A stretch of 64,000 nucleotides of DNA from Bacillus sp. FJAT-50079 (GCF_018343515.1 NZ_JAGYPD010000005.1:204918-268917); one strand, 5' to 3'. Positions 32,972-43,375 are shown, counted from the first letter of the stretch. Translations and numbers: made by a program. The notes: generated by a model not told the origin, from the sequence alone.

Positions 32972-33042
32972 GTAATTAATGTGCTACCGTCCAACAACTT
33001 ATCTTCATCATATCATCACGGACTTTCTATCACATTAATTAC
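32972..33042 (-). promoter_or_regulatory. 12-bp inverted repeat upstream of the GntR gene
   Basis: GTAATTAATGTG (32972-32983) and its exact complement CACATTAATTAC (33031-33042) are 47 bp apart, between the GH2 stop and the GntR start. They may be paired operator half-sites for autoregulation. Confidence 0.45.
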
Positions 33043-33087
33043 TTTTTATTCTTTTTATAATTTATAGTAGTCTTACTCATCTCCTTG

Positions 33088-36000
33088 CTATTTCTTAAAT
33101 TGGAACAAGCCAAAGTCAAAATTGCTACCTGGTAAAAATATAAAGGTTACTTTTTTCATCCCTGTTATTTTATCCAATGTAAATATTCGTTCTTCATACT
33201 CTTCAGTTTGTGGGAATTCAATGATTTGGTTGCTTTTTATATCACCGTCGGAAAAATGAATATGAATCGTATTTTTTTCAATTGGTGAGTGGCCAAAAAT
33301 AGATAGTCTTGTCACTCCTTCACTTGTAAAGTCCATATTTTCATAGACTAATGAAACATTATTTCCAATGCCTTCTACATATTTATCCGCTATATCGAAT
33401 GCATCTCCATAAATTTGATCACATTCGCTTGCTTGATTTTGTTCAAACGCTCTGTTTATTTTTGTAAAGGAAAAGCCTTTTATATGTACCTTTTGCTGAA
33501 GGACAAAGCAAAGAGATGTAATGCCGCGAAGCTTTTTCGACAAACGATATGTCTCTTCCTGGTAAACATTCCACTTTGATTCTTTTTGGTAGATGACATC
33601 TGCGAGTAATTGACTGTTATCTTCATCTGGCATCCCTTCCCAAATTTGCAAGGTATACTTCTCTTTTGACAAAGCAAAAATCGGAATCGTTATTAGATCA
33701 GATCCATAGGGCCCAAAGTCAATATCGCGAAAGCCTACTTGCGTTTCCCCATCCCGGCTAGTAGCCACCCCCCTGTCATTTCCATTTGTCACTTCTCCTT
33801 TCGAATAATCATAAAGTCCAGCGGAAATAAAATCATATGGATTTTTATAAGCAGTACCAATTTCTATTGCCGTAAATTCTAGTTCAGATATAAGCCTCGT
33901 TTTGTCTGTTCCATTTTTGCTTGTGCAACGAAGTCGGAATGCTCCATCCCCGATTGCGCTCACCTTTGCCTTTTGTCCTTCAGCTTCAACTTTTGCGATA
34001 TTTGATTTAATTCCGCTATCATCCACAGCACTCCATTCAATTTCTTGATAAGATGTGTTCACTGGATATAATTTTGCTTGAACCATTATTTCTTTTCTTG
34101 TTTGATTTAAGGTTTGCCCCGCATCGCTAATGATTTCAATCTTTCGTAGTGGGATTTCATCTTTATTTCCTATTACACATGGAACATCTAGATTTTTCTC
34201 ATTTGCAGAAACCCCAATTACTGGCTCATCTACAATTGCCTTAAATTGCACTGACTGTCCAAGCAATCCTGGGGAAGTAACTTCAAGTTGGATAGGTCCC
34301 GCTTCTAATGTCGACGCAATGATGGCCATCAGCTTACCGCTAAATAATCTCCTGCTAATCCCTTTATATTGATCGTAATCTGTACTGTCACCATTGTCTA
34401 AACCAATTAATCGTCCTGCACCGATAACATTTATGGTAACCCGATTATTTGCATTTTCAACTTTATTTCCATTTTCATCTTCTACGTTGATTTCTACAAA
34501 AAGTAAATCTGTACCATTAGCAATCAGGCTTTCCTTATTAGCTATTAAGCTTATCCTTTTCGCATCGCCAAACGATTTACTAACGTCCGTGGCGATGATT
34601 TTATCTGTTTCATCATAGGCGATTGCCTTTAGTTCCCCTTGCTCGTAAGGGACCTTCCACCAGCCGACAAGTTCTGTCCCACATTTATGATCGATATGAT
34701 GGATGCCGATTGTCCGGCCATTTAATTGCAATTCAATTTTTGGAGCATTTGAACATACTCGCACATCTATGAATTGTCCTTCATTAAAATCCCAATAGGG
34801 GAAAAGATGCACCATTGGCTTTTTCTTATAATCTGTCCATGCCGCTTGATAAATGTAAAAAGAATCTTTTTCAAATGTGGCCGTATCCAATTGGCCAAAA
34901 TAGGAATTTTTCGTATGATATGGAGTCGGCTCGCCAATATAATCAAAGCCTGTCCAAAGAAATTGTCCTAAAGAGAAAGGGGTGTCCCTTTCTGCGATAA
35001 TGCAAGCTTCAGCTGACTTTGCTCCCCAGCTTGTTGAACTATTTCCAAGGGCAGAGCATTGTTCATCATCATCCGCTAAAATCGATTGTTCAAACGGAAA
35101 ATGATAGATTCCCCTGCTTTGAACGACAGAAGCTGTCTCGCTCCCATAGATCATCCAATCCGGATGTTTTTTATGATGCTGCTCATAATATTTTTCCGAG
35201 TAATTATAACCAACCACTTTCAAAAGATCCGCGCATTTTTGCGTATTTTCCCATGGCAAATAATTCGAGCCAAATGTAATGACTGCATTTTCTTTCGGGT
35301 CGTATTTTCGCACATAGCTAATAAGCATTTTTGTTAATTCTTGCCCTCGCTCATCTGCATGAGTATCATAAACTTCATTGCCTATACTCCACATCAACAA
35401 GCTTGGATGATTGCGATCACGTTTGACCCAGCTTTTCACATCCGCCAACGCCCACTCATTAAAAAATCTTGCGTAATCATAGGTTGTTTTCGATCTTTCC
35501 CACATATCAAATGCTTCAGATACAACAAGAAAGCCCATTTCATCCGTTAATTCCATCAGTTCTTTTGCGGGCATATTATGGGCCGTTCGGATGGCGTTCA
35601 CACCCATTTCCTTTAATATTTCCAATCTCCTTCTTAATGCAGTCTTATTAAAGGCGGCTCCTAATGCTCCGAGGTCATGATGTTCGCACACTCCATTTAA
35701 TTTCATCTTACGTCCATTTAGTTTAAAACCTACCTGGGGGTGGAGCTCGATACTTCGAAATCCAATGTTTTGGGAAATAGATTCTAGTACTCTCGCTTCA
35801 TTAGAAAGTATTTTTGTTTCAAGTTCATAAAGATTTGGCTTTTCTGTGCTCCATAATAGAGGCTGTTCAACAAATATTGTTTGCTTATTTTGTTTACGAA
35901 CATCGCTATTTGCAACAATCATTTTCAAACTTTTCGCAACTTCTTGATCATTTCTTTTAATCGTATGAATGAGTGTGACATCTTCGCTTAGCTTTAAATC

Positions 36001-36498
36001 TGTATCGATTTCCACGTACCAGCCCTGATCTTTTTGCTTTGTCGTCATATAAATCCCATCTGTGACAATATGAGTTTGATTTCTTGTCTTCAGCCAAACA
36101 TTCCGATAGATTCCAGCACCTGAATACCATCGACTATTTGGACTTTGATAAACAACTTTCACAATAACCTCATTTTTCCCTTCTACGAGCGCATCAGTGA
36201 TTTCATGCTCAAAAGCAGAATAACCGTATTTCCATTCTCCAACGAATTGATTGTTTACATATACCGAAGAATCCATATTAACACCATCGAAACTTAAAAG
36301 AATCTTTTTATTTTTTTTCTTACATGTAAATCGTTTGCGATACCAGCCAATTCCCGTTTCATATAAACGCAATGTATCGTAGATAAGCCAATCATGTGGA
36401 AGGTCGACTGGCTGAAAAGGTAAATGACTACAATCAGTTACTTCAAGATCACTTTTGGCAAATTCCCAACCATCGTTAAAAAGAATTTTTGTATTCAT
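33088..36498 (-). CDS. Large GH2-family glycoside hydrolase
   Basis: A 1136-residue enzyme with the GH2 domain order: sugar-binding jelly roll (residues 1-145), immunoglobulin-like domain, and TIM barrel (about 255-560). The acid/base is Glu375 in SIGNEVYD and the nucleophile Glu454 in MIYGSETASV. C-terminal DUF4982-like and invasin/Big-like beta domains (about 640-900) and a terminal beta-sandwich follow. There is no signal peptide, so it is cytoplasmic. Beta-galactosidase, beta-glucuronidase or another GH2 activity is possible; the uronate locus does not settle this. The ATG at 36498 follows AGGAGGGAG. Last gene of the aguA operon. Confidence 0.88.
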   Translation of the reverse strand: MNTKILFNDGWEFAKSDLEVTDCSHLPFQPVDLPHDWLIYDTLRLYETGIGWYRKRFTCKKKNKKILLSFDGVNMDSSVYVNNQFVGEWKYGYSAFEHEITDALVEGKNEVIVKVVYQSPNSRWYSGAGIYRNVWLKTRNQTHIVTDGIYMTTKQKDQGWYVEIDTDLKLSEDVTLIHTIKRNDQEVAKSLKMIVANSDVRKQNKQTIFVEQPLLWSTEKPNLYELETKILSNEARVLESISQNIGFRSIELHPQVGFKLNGRKMKLNGVCEHHDLGALGAAFNKTALRRRLEILKEMGVNAIRTAHNMPAKELMELTDEMGFLVVSEAFDMWERSKTTYDYARFFNEWALADVKSWVKRDRNHPSLLMWSIGNEVYDTHADERGQELTKMLISYVRKYDPKENAVITFGSNYLPWENTQKCADLLKVVGYNYSEKYYEQHHKKHPDWMIYGSETASVVQSRGIYHFPFEQSILADDDEQCSALGNSSTSWGAKSAEACIIAERDTPFSLGQFLWTGFDYIGEPTPYHTKNSYFGQLDTATFEKDSFYIYQAAWTDYKKKPMVHLFPYWDFNEGQFIDVRVCSNAPKIELQLNGRTIGIHHIDHKCGTELVGWWKVPYEQGELKAIAYDETDKIIATDVSKSFGDAKRISLIANKESLIANGTDLLFVEINVEDENGNKVENANNRVTINVIGAGRLIGLDNGDSTDYDQYKGISRRLFSGKLMAIIASTLEAGPIQLEVTSPGLLGQSVQFKAIVDEPVIGVSANEKNLDVPCVIGNKDEIPLRKIEIISDAGQTLNQTRKEIMVQAKLYPVNTSYQEIEWSAVDDSGIKSNIAKVEAEGQKAKVSAIGDGAFRLRCTSKNGTDKTRLISELEFTAIEIGTAYKNPYDFISAGLYDYSKGEVTNGNDRGVATSRDGETQVGFRDIDFGPYGSDLITIPIFALSKEKYTLQIWEGMPDEDNSQLLADVIYQKESKWNVYQEETYRLSKKLRGITSLCFVLQQKVHIKGFSFTKINRAFEQNQASECDQIYGDAFDIADKYVEGIGNNVSLVYENMDFTSEGVTRLSIFGHSPIEKNTIHIHFSDGDIKSNQIIEFPQTEEYEERIFTLDKITGMKKVTFIFLPGSNFDFGLFQFKK

Positions 36499-36540
36499 AC
36501 TACTCCCTCCTCTCAATTTTAAATTGATGAAAGTTACCCA

Positions 36541-37326
36541 TTATACGAATTGAAAAACTGGTTTATCATCAATAAAATGAACTGGTATGTTAGGATAAAG
36601 CATTTGGAGCTTTATAGCTATGTATTCCATGCCATGCTTCTCACTTTCTGCGTGACCAAGTACGATTAAAGCCTTGCCTCGACCTTGCTGAACTGCATCT
36701 CGCACATATTCAGGAGTTTCCCATTCAGGACCCTCGCCTATAATCATGACGTCAAGTTGATTTTGCTGGAATAACGGAATCGCAAGATCGCCTCCTCCTC
36801 TATATCCAACTAATAGCCCTACGCGTTCACACATCATTGACAGATCGCCGACTACACGAACATATGAAAGATTTAGCCTCGCTTTTATATATTGTGTCAT
36901 TTCATCTAGGGAAATAGCAGGAAGGGAAAGGACAGAAACAATGTCGCAATGCTTCTCTACATAAGCTTTCCAGTTTAATTTATAAAGTAGACCCGCCATT
37001 ATACCGTCAGGCTTATATAAATGAACATAATCATGAAAACGGAAGATAGCGATATCCGCATTTTTAATCAGACATTTTTTCTCTTCATATACAGGGTCAT
37101 TAAGCCATTGCTCATGATGGCGATAGTAGATTCCTTCGTGAGTAATAAGTAGGTTTACACCTAAATCGATTGCTTGTTGAATGACATGCTGCGTCGCAAT
37201 AAATGTTGTCGCCATCCCCTTTATAGGAACTTGTTCATTACCTGCGATTAACCGATCTACTGTTGGTTCTAATTTCTGTGCGGGCTTTATAAGTTGATCC
37301 ACTACATCCCGAACGAGAATTGTCAT
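36541..37326 (-). CDS. NIF3-like dinuclear metal-centre protein
   Basis: A 261-residue protein of the NIF3/DUF34 family. Metal-ligand motifs are visible: LLITHEGIYYRHH (residues 60-72), the acidic FHDYVHLY segment and the C-terminal IVLGHAESEKHGMEYIA. Nif3 proteins form hexameric rings with two metals per subunit, and their function is unsettled (often called GTP cyclohydrolase I type 2 by misannotation). It lies between a sugar-binding protein and the GH2 gene, an unusual setting that suggests an accessory hydrolase or isomerase role in carbohydrate breakdown. Confidence 0.85.
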   Translation of the reverse strand: MTILVRDVVDQLIKPAQKLEPTVDRLIAGNEQVPIKGMATTFIATQHVIQQAIDLGVNLLITHEGIYYRHHEQWLNDPVYEEKKCLIKNADIAIFRFHDYVHLYKPDGIMAGLLYKLNWKAYVEKHCDIVSVLSLPAISLDEMTQYIKARLNLSYVRVVGDLSMMCERVGLLVGYRGGGDLAIPLFQQNQLDVMIIGEGPEWETPEYVRDAVQQGRGKALIVLGHAESEKHGMEYIAIKLQMLYPNIPVHFIDDKPVFQFV

Positions 37327-37457
37327 TACTATCCCTGCCTTTATGGAAGTTTAAAAACATTACTCTTATTAACTTAAGCTTAATATTTAGATAATCGGAT
37401 TGAAGGATATAATTAATCTTACAGTAGGAAATTTGCGGGAATGAAGCGGGTTAATAT

Positions 37458-37500
37458 CATTGCCCGCAATAATTTTGTTTCGATTTTATTGCAGGCAATG
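37458..37500 (-). terminator. Hairpin after the AguE-like binding-protein gene
   Basis: The arms CATTGCCTGCAATAA and TTATTGCGGGCAATG (minus strand, one mismatch) enclose a 13-base loop, 22 bp after the stop codon. No T run follows, so read-through into the NIF3-like gene is likely. Confidence 0.6.
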
Positions 37501-37521
37501 ATTCATCATTCAATTATTTCA

Positions 37522-39159
37522 TCACTTTGATTTCTTATACACTTCATTTGCCAGATCAACATAATCTTGCATTCCCATGTTTTCCAACTCTTTTACATAG
37601 TCATCCCATTTAGACAGATCACGATCCCCTAAAATAAATTCATATGTTGCCGTAGCAACAAAATCCTTTAGCGGTGTGCTTAATAAGTTTGCTCGCTCAA
37701 GTTCCATTTCGCTATACTTAATTGGCGGGTCCGGCAATACAAGCTCTTTAGTTGCATGCATCGCTTCCTGAAATTCAATCTCTTCTTCTGCAAACATTGA
37801 ATGAAGTAGATCTGTCGTACCACCGTATGCAAAGTTCCCACCAGAGAAGCCAAAGTCGGCATTTAATGCCTTCGTTCCGTTTGGATTTAGGCCAACATAG
37901 TTAACGTCATCTGCTAGGACGCGTTTACCTCCGTCTTTCGTATAGGTAACTCCTTCTACCCCCCATTTAGCGAATTCTTGACCTTCATCGCTATACCATA
38001 GCCAATCAACAAATTGCAGTAAGGCTTCAAAATTTGGATCATCCTTTGCTTTAGCAGAAATCATAATTCCGTTCTCTAATTTGGACCCTCCCATTAACTG
38101 CCCTGCTGGTCCCCCAGGCTGGATAATTTTCTTAATCGCAAAATTACCTTCACCTAATGTCTCATTCATATCTTTACGGTAGTCAACAACCGTTTGTGAG
38201 TTCGTTCCAATGACGAAAGATTCTCCATTAATAAACTTCTTAATCGCTTGATCATCATCTTGCGTTACACTTTCTTTATCAAGTAATCCTTTTTCAACGA
38301 GACCATTGAAATAAGTTACTAGTTGTCTGTATCCATCAGATGTTGCTCCGAAAATAAACTTGTCTTCTTGTTCGTCATAATTTAATGCAGATCCTAACCC
38401 CCAACCTGCTGATGTTCCAAAACCTACCGCAGCAACATTAAGAGTACTATTTAATTGCCAACGATCAGAGAATGGAGTCGATTCTGGATGGGCTTCTTTC
38501 ATTGCTACCATGATCTCTTCCAATTCATCCCAAGTATTCGGCATTTCAAAGCCAAGTTCTTCCACAATATCCGTCCGAATAGCTAATGTGTAATCAGGCC
38601 ACACTTCTTCATGCAGACCAGGCAGCAAGTAATATTTTCCATCATCTTGGCGTAAACCTTCTAGAAAAGGTTCAATATTCCATTTTTCAACTTTGTCTTT
38701 GAAGTTTGGCATTAAATCAACATAATCACTAATAGGTAGAATCGTGCCCGAAGCAACAAATGGTGTTTCTTCTCCTGGATATGTCTTTGGTATAATTAAT
38801 GGGGCATTTCCACTACTAATGAGTAAGCTTCTTTTTTCGCCATAATCACTCATCGGGATAATTGTCATGTCTAAATTCACATTTGTTCTCTTCTTAATCT
38901 CTTCTATTAAAAGCCACTCTTTCTTATAAGGATAGTTTGGGTGATCACTAAACGTCATAGAAAAGGTCAATTCTTCTTTTGCTTTAAATTGATCACCAAC
39001 TCCGTAGCTATCCATTGCATTTTCACTTTCAGGAACATCGACTACTTCTTTTTCATTGTTTCCTTCTGTTTTTTCTGCATTATTACAAGCGACTAATAAA
39101 AAACTAAAGATCATTAAGCAGGAAAGTAAATATAGAAACCTCTTAAAACGCTTATTCAT
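37522..39159 (-). CDS. AguE/LplA-like oligosaccharide-binding lipoprotein
   Basis: A 545-residue binding protein with lipobox LVAC (Cys25), of the large LplA/YtcQ class used for complex oligosaccharides. GGGGGAG precedes the ATG. It follows two permease genes and alpha-glucuronidase, the same neighbourhood as aguEFG of Geobacillus and Paenibacillus, whose product imports aldotetraouronic acid. I infer the same ligand (methylglucuronoxylo-oligosaccharide). No ATPase is encoded nearby; such systems use a shared MsmX-type ATPase from elsewhere. Confidence 0.87.
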   Translation of the reverse strand: MNKRFKRFLYLLSCLMIFSFLLVACNNAEKTEGNNEKEVVDVPESENAMDSYGVGDQFKAKEELTFSMTFSDHPNYPYKKEWLLIEEIKKRTNVNLDMTIIPMSDYGEKRSLLISSGNAPLIIPKTYPGEETPFVASGTILPISDYVDLMPNFKDKVEKWNIEPFLEGLRQDDGKYYLLPGLHEEVWPDYTLAIRTDIVEELGFEMPNTWDELEEIMVAMKEAHPESTPFSDRWQLNSTLNVAAVGFGTSAGWGLGSALNYDEQEDKFIFGATSDGYRQLVTYFNGLVEKGLLDKESVTQDDDQAIKKFINGESFVIGTNSQTVVDYRKDMNETLGEGNFAIKKIIQPGGPAGQLMGGSKLENGIMISAKAKDDPNFEALLQFVDWLWYSDEGQEFAKWGVEGVTYTKDGGKRVLADDVNYVGLNPNGTKALNADFGFSGGNFAYGGTTDLLHSMFAEEEIEFQEAMHATKELVLPDPPIKYSEMELERANLLSTPLKDFVATATYEFILGDRDLSKWDDYVKELENMGMQDYVDLANEVYKKSK

Positions 39160-39264
39160 TCCATTCTCCCCCTTTTAAAATTGTCATATAAGTAGCACAG
39201 CAATAAGAGATGTGATTGATCCGCCTCCTTTCTAGTTACTTATCTAGACTGAGCCAATCATTGA

Positions 39265-40137
39265 TTACCCCTTTACAGAACCAAGCATGACGCCAGAAAC
39301 GAAATATTTCTGTACGTACGGGTAAACACATAAGATTGGTAGTACAGTTAGAACCATTGTAACCGCTTTAATATTTGCGGATATTTGTGTCAGATTGTCT
39401 GCGCTCGTTGCTCCGGCTGATATACTTCCTTCGGCTCCTTTAATTAAGTTTCTTAAATAAATCTGTACTGGGAATAGTTCCTTACTATCCAAATAGATAA
39501 ACGCCGCAAACCATGAATTCCAATTTCCTACTGCATAGAAGAGAATCATTGTTGCAATCACCGGCAAAGAGAGAGGGATGACAATTTTCAGCAAAATCCC
39601 ATACGTAGTCGATCCATCCATAATTGCGGCTTCCTCGAGTTCATCCGGAAGATTTTGAAAAAATGTTTTCATAATTAACATATTAAAAACACTCATTGCT
39701 CCTGGTATAACAATCGCCCACATCGTATTACCCATGCCTAATTTTTGAACTAATACATAGTTAGGAATAAGACCCCCACCAAAGAACATCGTAAATACAG
39801 CAAACATCGTGAAGAATTCTCTTCCTAACAGACGCTTCTTTGATAAAGCATAGGCAAACATCGTCGTTACTATCATTTGAATGACTGTCCCTACAACTGT
39901 GTAAACAACTGTATTTTTATAATTAATCCAGAACATTTTATCCTTTACAATCAGTTTGTAAGTATCTATGTTAAATCCTTTTGGCCACAGATTTATTTTT
40001 CCAGCATTGATATAAGATTCCGAACTGAACGACTGTGCAACAATATTTATAAAGGGATAAAAGGTTAAAGCAACAATCGTGATTAGTAATGTAACGTTAA
40101 ATACCCGAAATATTTTGTATTGCACGGATTCTTTCAA
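39265..40137 (-). CDS. AguG/LplC-like ABC transporter permease
   Basis: A 290-residue six-helix permease with EAA region DELEEAAIMDGSTTYGILLK, closing with the VPILCVYPYVQKYFVSGVML motif typical of LplC/YtcP. It starts with TTG at 40137 after AAAGGAGGG. It pairs with the permease upstream and the AguE-like binding protein. Confidence 0.88.
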   Translation of the reverse strand: MKESVQYKIFRVFNVTLLITIVALTFYPFINIVAQSFSSESYINAGKINLWPKGFNIDTYKLIVKDKMFWINYKNTVVYTVVGTVIQMIVTTMFAYALSKKRLLGREFFTMFAVFTMFFGGGLIPNYVLVQKLGMGNTMWAIVIPGAMSVFNMLIMKTFFQNLPDELEEAAIMDGSTTYGILLKIVIPLSLPVIATMILFYAVGNWNSWFAAFIYLDSKELFPVQIYLRNLIKGAEGSISAGATSADNLTQISANIKAVTMVLTVLPILCVYPYVQKYFVSGVMLGSVKG

Positions 40138-40152
40138 AATGCTTCCCTCCTT

Positions 40153-41118
40153 TTACCACAAACTATTATTAGTTAGCTTTCTAGAAATAAAATTGGCTGA
40201 AAAGACGAGTATTAACCCTATTATTCCTTCAAATAGACCGATCGCAGTGGCATAACTAAAGTTACTCGACTCTAGACCGACCCGGTAAACATAAGTAGCA
40301 ATGACATCAGATGTTTTATAGTTTAGCGGATTATAAATTAGTAATATTTTTTCAAATCCAACTGCCAATAAACTACCAATATTTAAAATTAATAACGTAA
40401 TAATTGTCGGTAGAATCCCAGGAATCGTAATATGAATCGTTTGCTTCCAACGATTAGCTCCATCAATTTTAGCGGCTTCATATAGCTCTTCACTTATACC
40501 CGTAAGTGCAGCTAGATAAAGAATGGCTCCCCAACCTAGACCTTGCCAAATTTCCGAGCCAATATAAATTGTTCTAAACCATTCAGGTTTTTGAATAAAG
40601 CTAATTCTTTCTCCTGTGAAAAATTCAACCAAATTATTTATCGATCCATTAACAGCTACGAGTTCTAAGATCATTCCTGAAACAATAACAACGGAAAAAA
40701 AATGCGGTAAATAAGAAGCTGTTTGCACAAATCTTTTAAATTTCCTTGATTTGAGCTCATTTAATAAAAGTGCAAAAATAATGGGGGCCGGAAATGTAAT
40801 TAGTAATGTCAAACTACTAAGGATGAGTGTATTTTTAAAGACTTTTAAAAATGTTGGGTCAGCAATGAACATTTTTACGTAATGCAAACCAACCCAATAG
40901 TCGCCAAAAATACTTCCTCCAGGTGAAAACTTTCGAAAAGCAATGATATTCCCAAACATTGGACCATACTTAAAAATAATCAGATAGACAACCGGAATGA
41001 TTAATAACGAATAAAGTTGCCAATCTTTCTTAATTGATCTGACTGATGTTTGTAATTTTGTCGTTTTTGGCTTATTTAATTTTACGTTTACGTCGGATTT
41101 TTCAACCAATTGTTGCAC
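40153..41118 (-). CDS. AguF/LplB-like ABC transporter permease
   Basis: A 321-residue six-helix permease of the LplB/YteP type, with a long cytoplasmic N-terminus, YGPMFGNIIAFRKFSPG and EAA region EELYEAAKIDGANRWKQTIH. The start is GTG at 41118 after GGAGGGG. It is encoded 24 bp after aguA and forms a heterodimer with the following permease. Confidence 0.88.
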   Translation of the reverse strand: MQQLVEKSDVNVKLNKPKTTKLQTSVRSIKKDWQLYSLLIIPVVYLIIFKYGPMFGNIIAFRKFSPGGSIFGDYWVGLHYVKMFIADPTFLKVFKNTLILSSLTLLITFPAPIIFALLLNELKSRKFKRFVQTASYLPHFFSVVIVSGMILELVAVNGSINNLVEFFTGERISFIQKPEWFRTIYIGSEIWQGLGWGAILYLAALTGISEELYEAAKIDGANRWKQTIHITIPGILPTIITLLILNIGSLLAVGFEKILLIYNPLNYKTSDVIATYVYRVGLESSNFSYATAIGLFEGIIGLILVFSANFISRKLTNNSLW

Positions 41119-41142
41119 ACTCGCCCCTCCTTTATCCTTTTA

Positions 41143-43167
41143 TTAATAGATCTTTCTTCCCTCTTCATCATCGATACCGGATTTTCTGTAAAAATACGTA
41201 TTGATGATGTCACGCCATTCTTTTGAATGCTCATGCTGTTCACGTAATTTGTCAGCAATTGCTTGATAACGCTGATGATCAACTTCTTCTTCTAAAGACA
41301 GCCAGTCATTCAGTAATTCTTCGGCTTCTTCCACACCTTCAAAATGCGTATCATAAATCGATTGGATGACCGTTTTTCCAGATTGTAATTGATGCGTGTA
41401 GGGTACATGATGAAAGAAAAGCAATAATTCGTCTGGACATTGGGATAGTGAGTTATACATGCTTGCATTTGGTTCATGATATTGCCCTGAATAGCCCGTT
41501 CCTGTTTCCATTGTTCGATCGACACCGACTCCATTTCGATCAGCATAATGATATGTCCCCCATAAGGAATATTCATATCCATCTACATTTGGTCCATAAT
41601 GATGATTTGGATTTACCATCCAGCCAACACCTAATGGAGCAGTATATTTTTCGTAAATTCTCCAGGAATTCAACAACATTTTTTGCAATGTACGTACTAA
41701 TTTAGGGCTATTTCCAAATGTTTGTTGGATCCATTCAATCGTAATTGTTTCAGCATCTAAAGTCGGATCCCAGCATAGCCTGCCAAATCCATATAAATTC
41801 GCTTGCGCTAAATCATGTCCTGTCCAGTTTTCATCAGATCCTATATTTGAAACCGCAACGATACCACTATATTGATAGTCATTTACCTTGCCAGATGTAA
41901 TTTTATAAACCTCTGTCCCTTTTCCGTTAGCATATGTATCAAAATCTAGCACTTCTTTCCATTGAGGAACTAAATAGCATAAATGTCTTTGTTGCCCTGT
42001 ATATTCTTGCGTCACTTGGAGTTCTAATATTTGATTCGTTTTCTGAAGGGCGCCAATCAATGGGGATACTGGTTCTCTTACTTGAAAATCCATCGGCCCA
42101 TTTTTCACTTGTAAAATAACATTTTCGTCAAACTGACCATCTAATGGCTGGAAATGATCATAGGCAGCCCTTGCACGGTCGGTTTTGCGATCGCGCCAAT
42201 CTTGAAGGCAGTTATATACGAAGCAACGCCAAATAACGATTCCGCCATATGGTTTTAAAGCATCAGCTAGCATATTCGCTCCATCCGTATGGTCACGGCC
42301 ATATGTAAACGGTCCAGGTCGATATTCCGAATCCGCTTTTACAACAAAACCACCGAAGTCTGGAATTTGCTTATAGATATGCTCTGCGATACTTTTCCAC
42401 CAAGCTCGTACATTTTCATCAAGCGGGTCTGCTGTTGATAACCCGCCAATTTCAATTGGGCTTGAAAAATTGATACTTAAAAACAAGGTAATTCCGTATC
42501 CCCTAAAAATTGAGGCTACTTTTTCCACCTCTGGCAGTAAATCGGTAATAAGTGTCGTTTCAACTCTATGTACATTCACATTATTGATTGAAAGGGCGTT
42601 AATCCCAATCGATGCAAGCAGCCGCGCATAATCTTCAATCCGTTTTTCATCCCCAATAAACTGGTCATCAGTATAGAAAATCGATGTGCCCGCATACCCA
42701 CGCTCAATGCTGCCATCGATATTATCCCAATGATTCATCATCCTCAGTCGATTCAATGGCTTTTCAACGATCGAGATACCCTCAAGCTTTTCTCCCATCT
42801 GTACGAGTCGAAGTAAGTGAAACACTCCATACAAAATCCCTCTATCAGACCCACTACTAATGATCACGCGTTCATTAATTTGTTCGATTTTATATTCATC
42901 AATTGGCTGACGATCAGCGGATAATTGGAGAACGATTCCTCTACCTTGATCATTGATTGATCCACATTGAATGCTTGGAGAAATCTCAAACATCTCTTCA
43001 ATTGCGTGTGACAACTCATTTCTAGCAGACTCAATGATTTTCGTCTCTGCTTCATATGTAATTGTTTCTACATATTTTGAATAATTTTTGGCATCCTTTT
43101 CATCTTTAAGCGTATATTGCAGCCATGCTTTATAACTTTTATTGACTTTTGCTTTACTAGTATGCAT
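41143..43167 (-). CDS. aguA: Alpha-glucuronidase, GH67
   Basis: A 674-residue cytoplasmic enzyme that removes (4-O-methyl)glucuronic acid from the non-reducing end of aldouronic acids. The catalytic residues align with Geobacillus AguA at a constant offset of four: general acid Glu281 ([10 protein letters not shown]) and the pair Asp360 ([11 protein letters not shown]) and Glu388 (QVTQEYTGQ). There is no signal peptide. First gene of the operon aguA, two permeases, binding protein, NIF3-like, GH2. A perfect cre site and direct repeats lie upstream, so glucose repression and specific induction are expected. It overlaps nothing. Confidence 0.95.
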   Translation of the reverse strand: MHTSKAKVNKSYKAWLQYTLKDEKDAKNYSKYVETITYEAETKIIESARNELSHAIEEMFEISPSIQCGSINDQGRGIVLQLSADRQPIDEYKIEQINERVIISSGSDRGILYGVFHLLRLVQMGEKLEGISIVEKPLNRLRMMNHWDNIDGSIERGYAGTSIFYTDDQFIGDEKRIEDYARLLASIGINALSINNVNVHRVETTLITDLLPEVEKVASIFRGYGITLFLSINFSSPIEIGGLSTADPLDENVRAWWKSIAEHIYKQIPDFGGFVVKADSEYRPGPFTYGRDHTDGANMLADALKPYGGIVIWRCFVYNCLQDWRDRKTDRARAAYDHFQPLDGQFDENVILQVKNGPMDFQVREPVSPLIGALQKTNQILELQVTQEYTGQQRHLCYLVPQWKEVLDFDTYANGKGTEVYKITSGKVNDYQYSGIVAVSNIGSDENWTGHDLAQANLYGFGRLCWDPTLDAETITIEWIQQTFGNSPKLVRTLQKMLLNSWRIYEKYTAPLGVGWMVNPNHHYGPNVDGYEYSLWGTYHYADRNGVGVDRTMETGTGYSGQYHEPNASMYNSLSQCPDELLLFFHHVPYTHQLQSGKTVIQSIYDTHFEGVEEAEELLNDWLSLEEEVDHQRYQAIADKLREQHEHSKEWRDIINTYFYRKSGIDDEEGRKIY

Positions 43168-43206
43168 TTTATAACTCCCCCTTTTTTAAAAATATTCAGG
43201 CTTGTA

Positions 43207-43282
43207 TTCTTGAACACTACCATACTAGATTTATTCGTAAGTTATCTTCTTGAACCCTAGTATAGCAATGATAGCGTTTTCA
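43207..43282 (-). promoter_or_regulatory. aguA promoter region with cre and a 13-bp direct repeat
   Basis: On the minus strand the cre TGAAAACGCTATCA (43269-43282) matches TGNAANCGNWNNCA fully and overlaps the spacer upstream of the -10 TATACT (43259-43264). Downstream, the 13-mer TAGNGTTCAAGAA occurs at 43247-43259 and 43207-43219, exactly 40 bp apart, and may be an operator for a pathway regulator. Confidence 0.68.
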
Positions 43283-43336
43283 TATAAGGGCACAGTCTTT
43301 AGATAAAGTTCCACTTTTTTTAGATTTTCTAAAAAA

Positions 43337-43367
43337 AACGTACAGCTTAAGAAGTTAGCTGCACGTT
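43337..43367 (-). terminator. Terminator of the VOC gene
   Basis: The arms AACGTGCAGCT and AGCTGTACGTT (one G-U pair) are followed by seven Ts in the minus direction, 8 bp after the stop codon. Confidence 0.88.
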
Positions 43368-43375
43368 CTTTTTCA

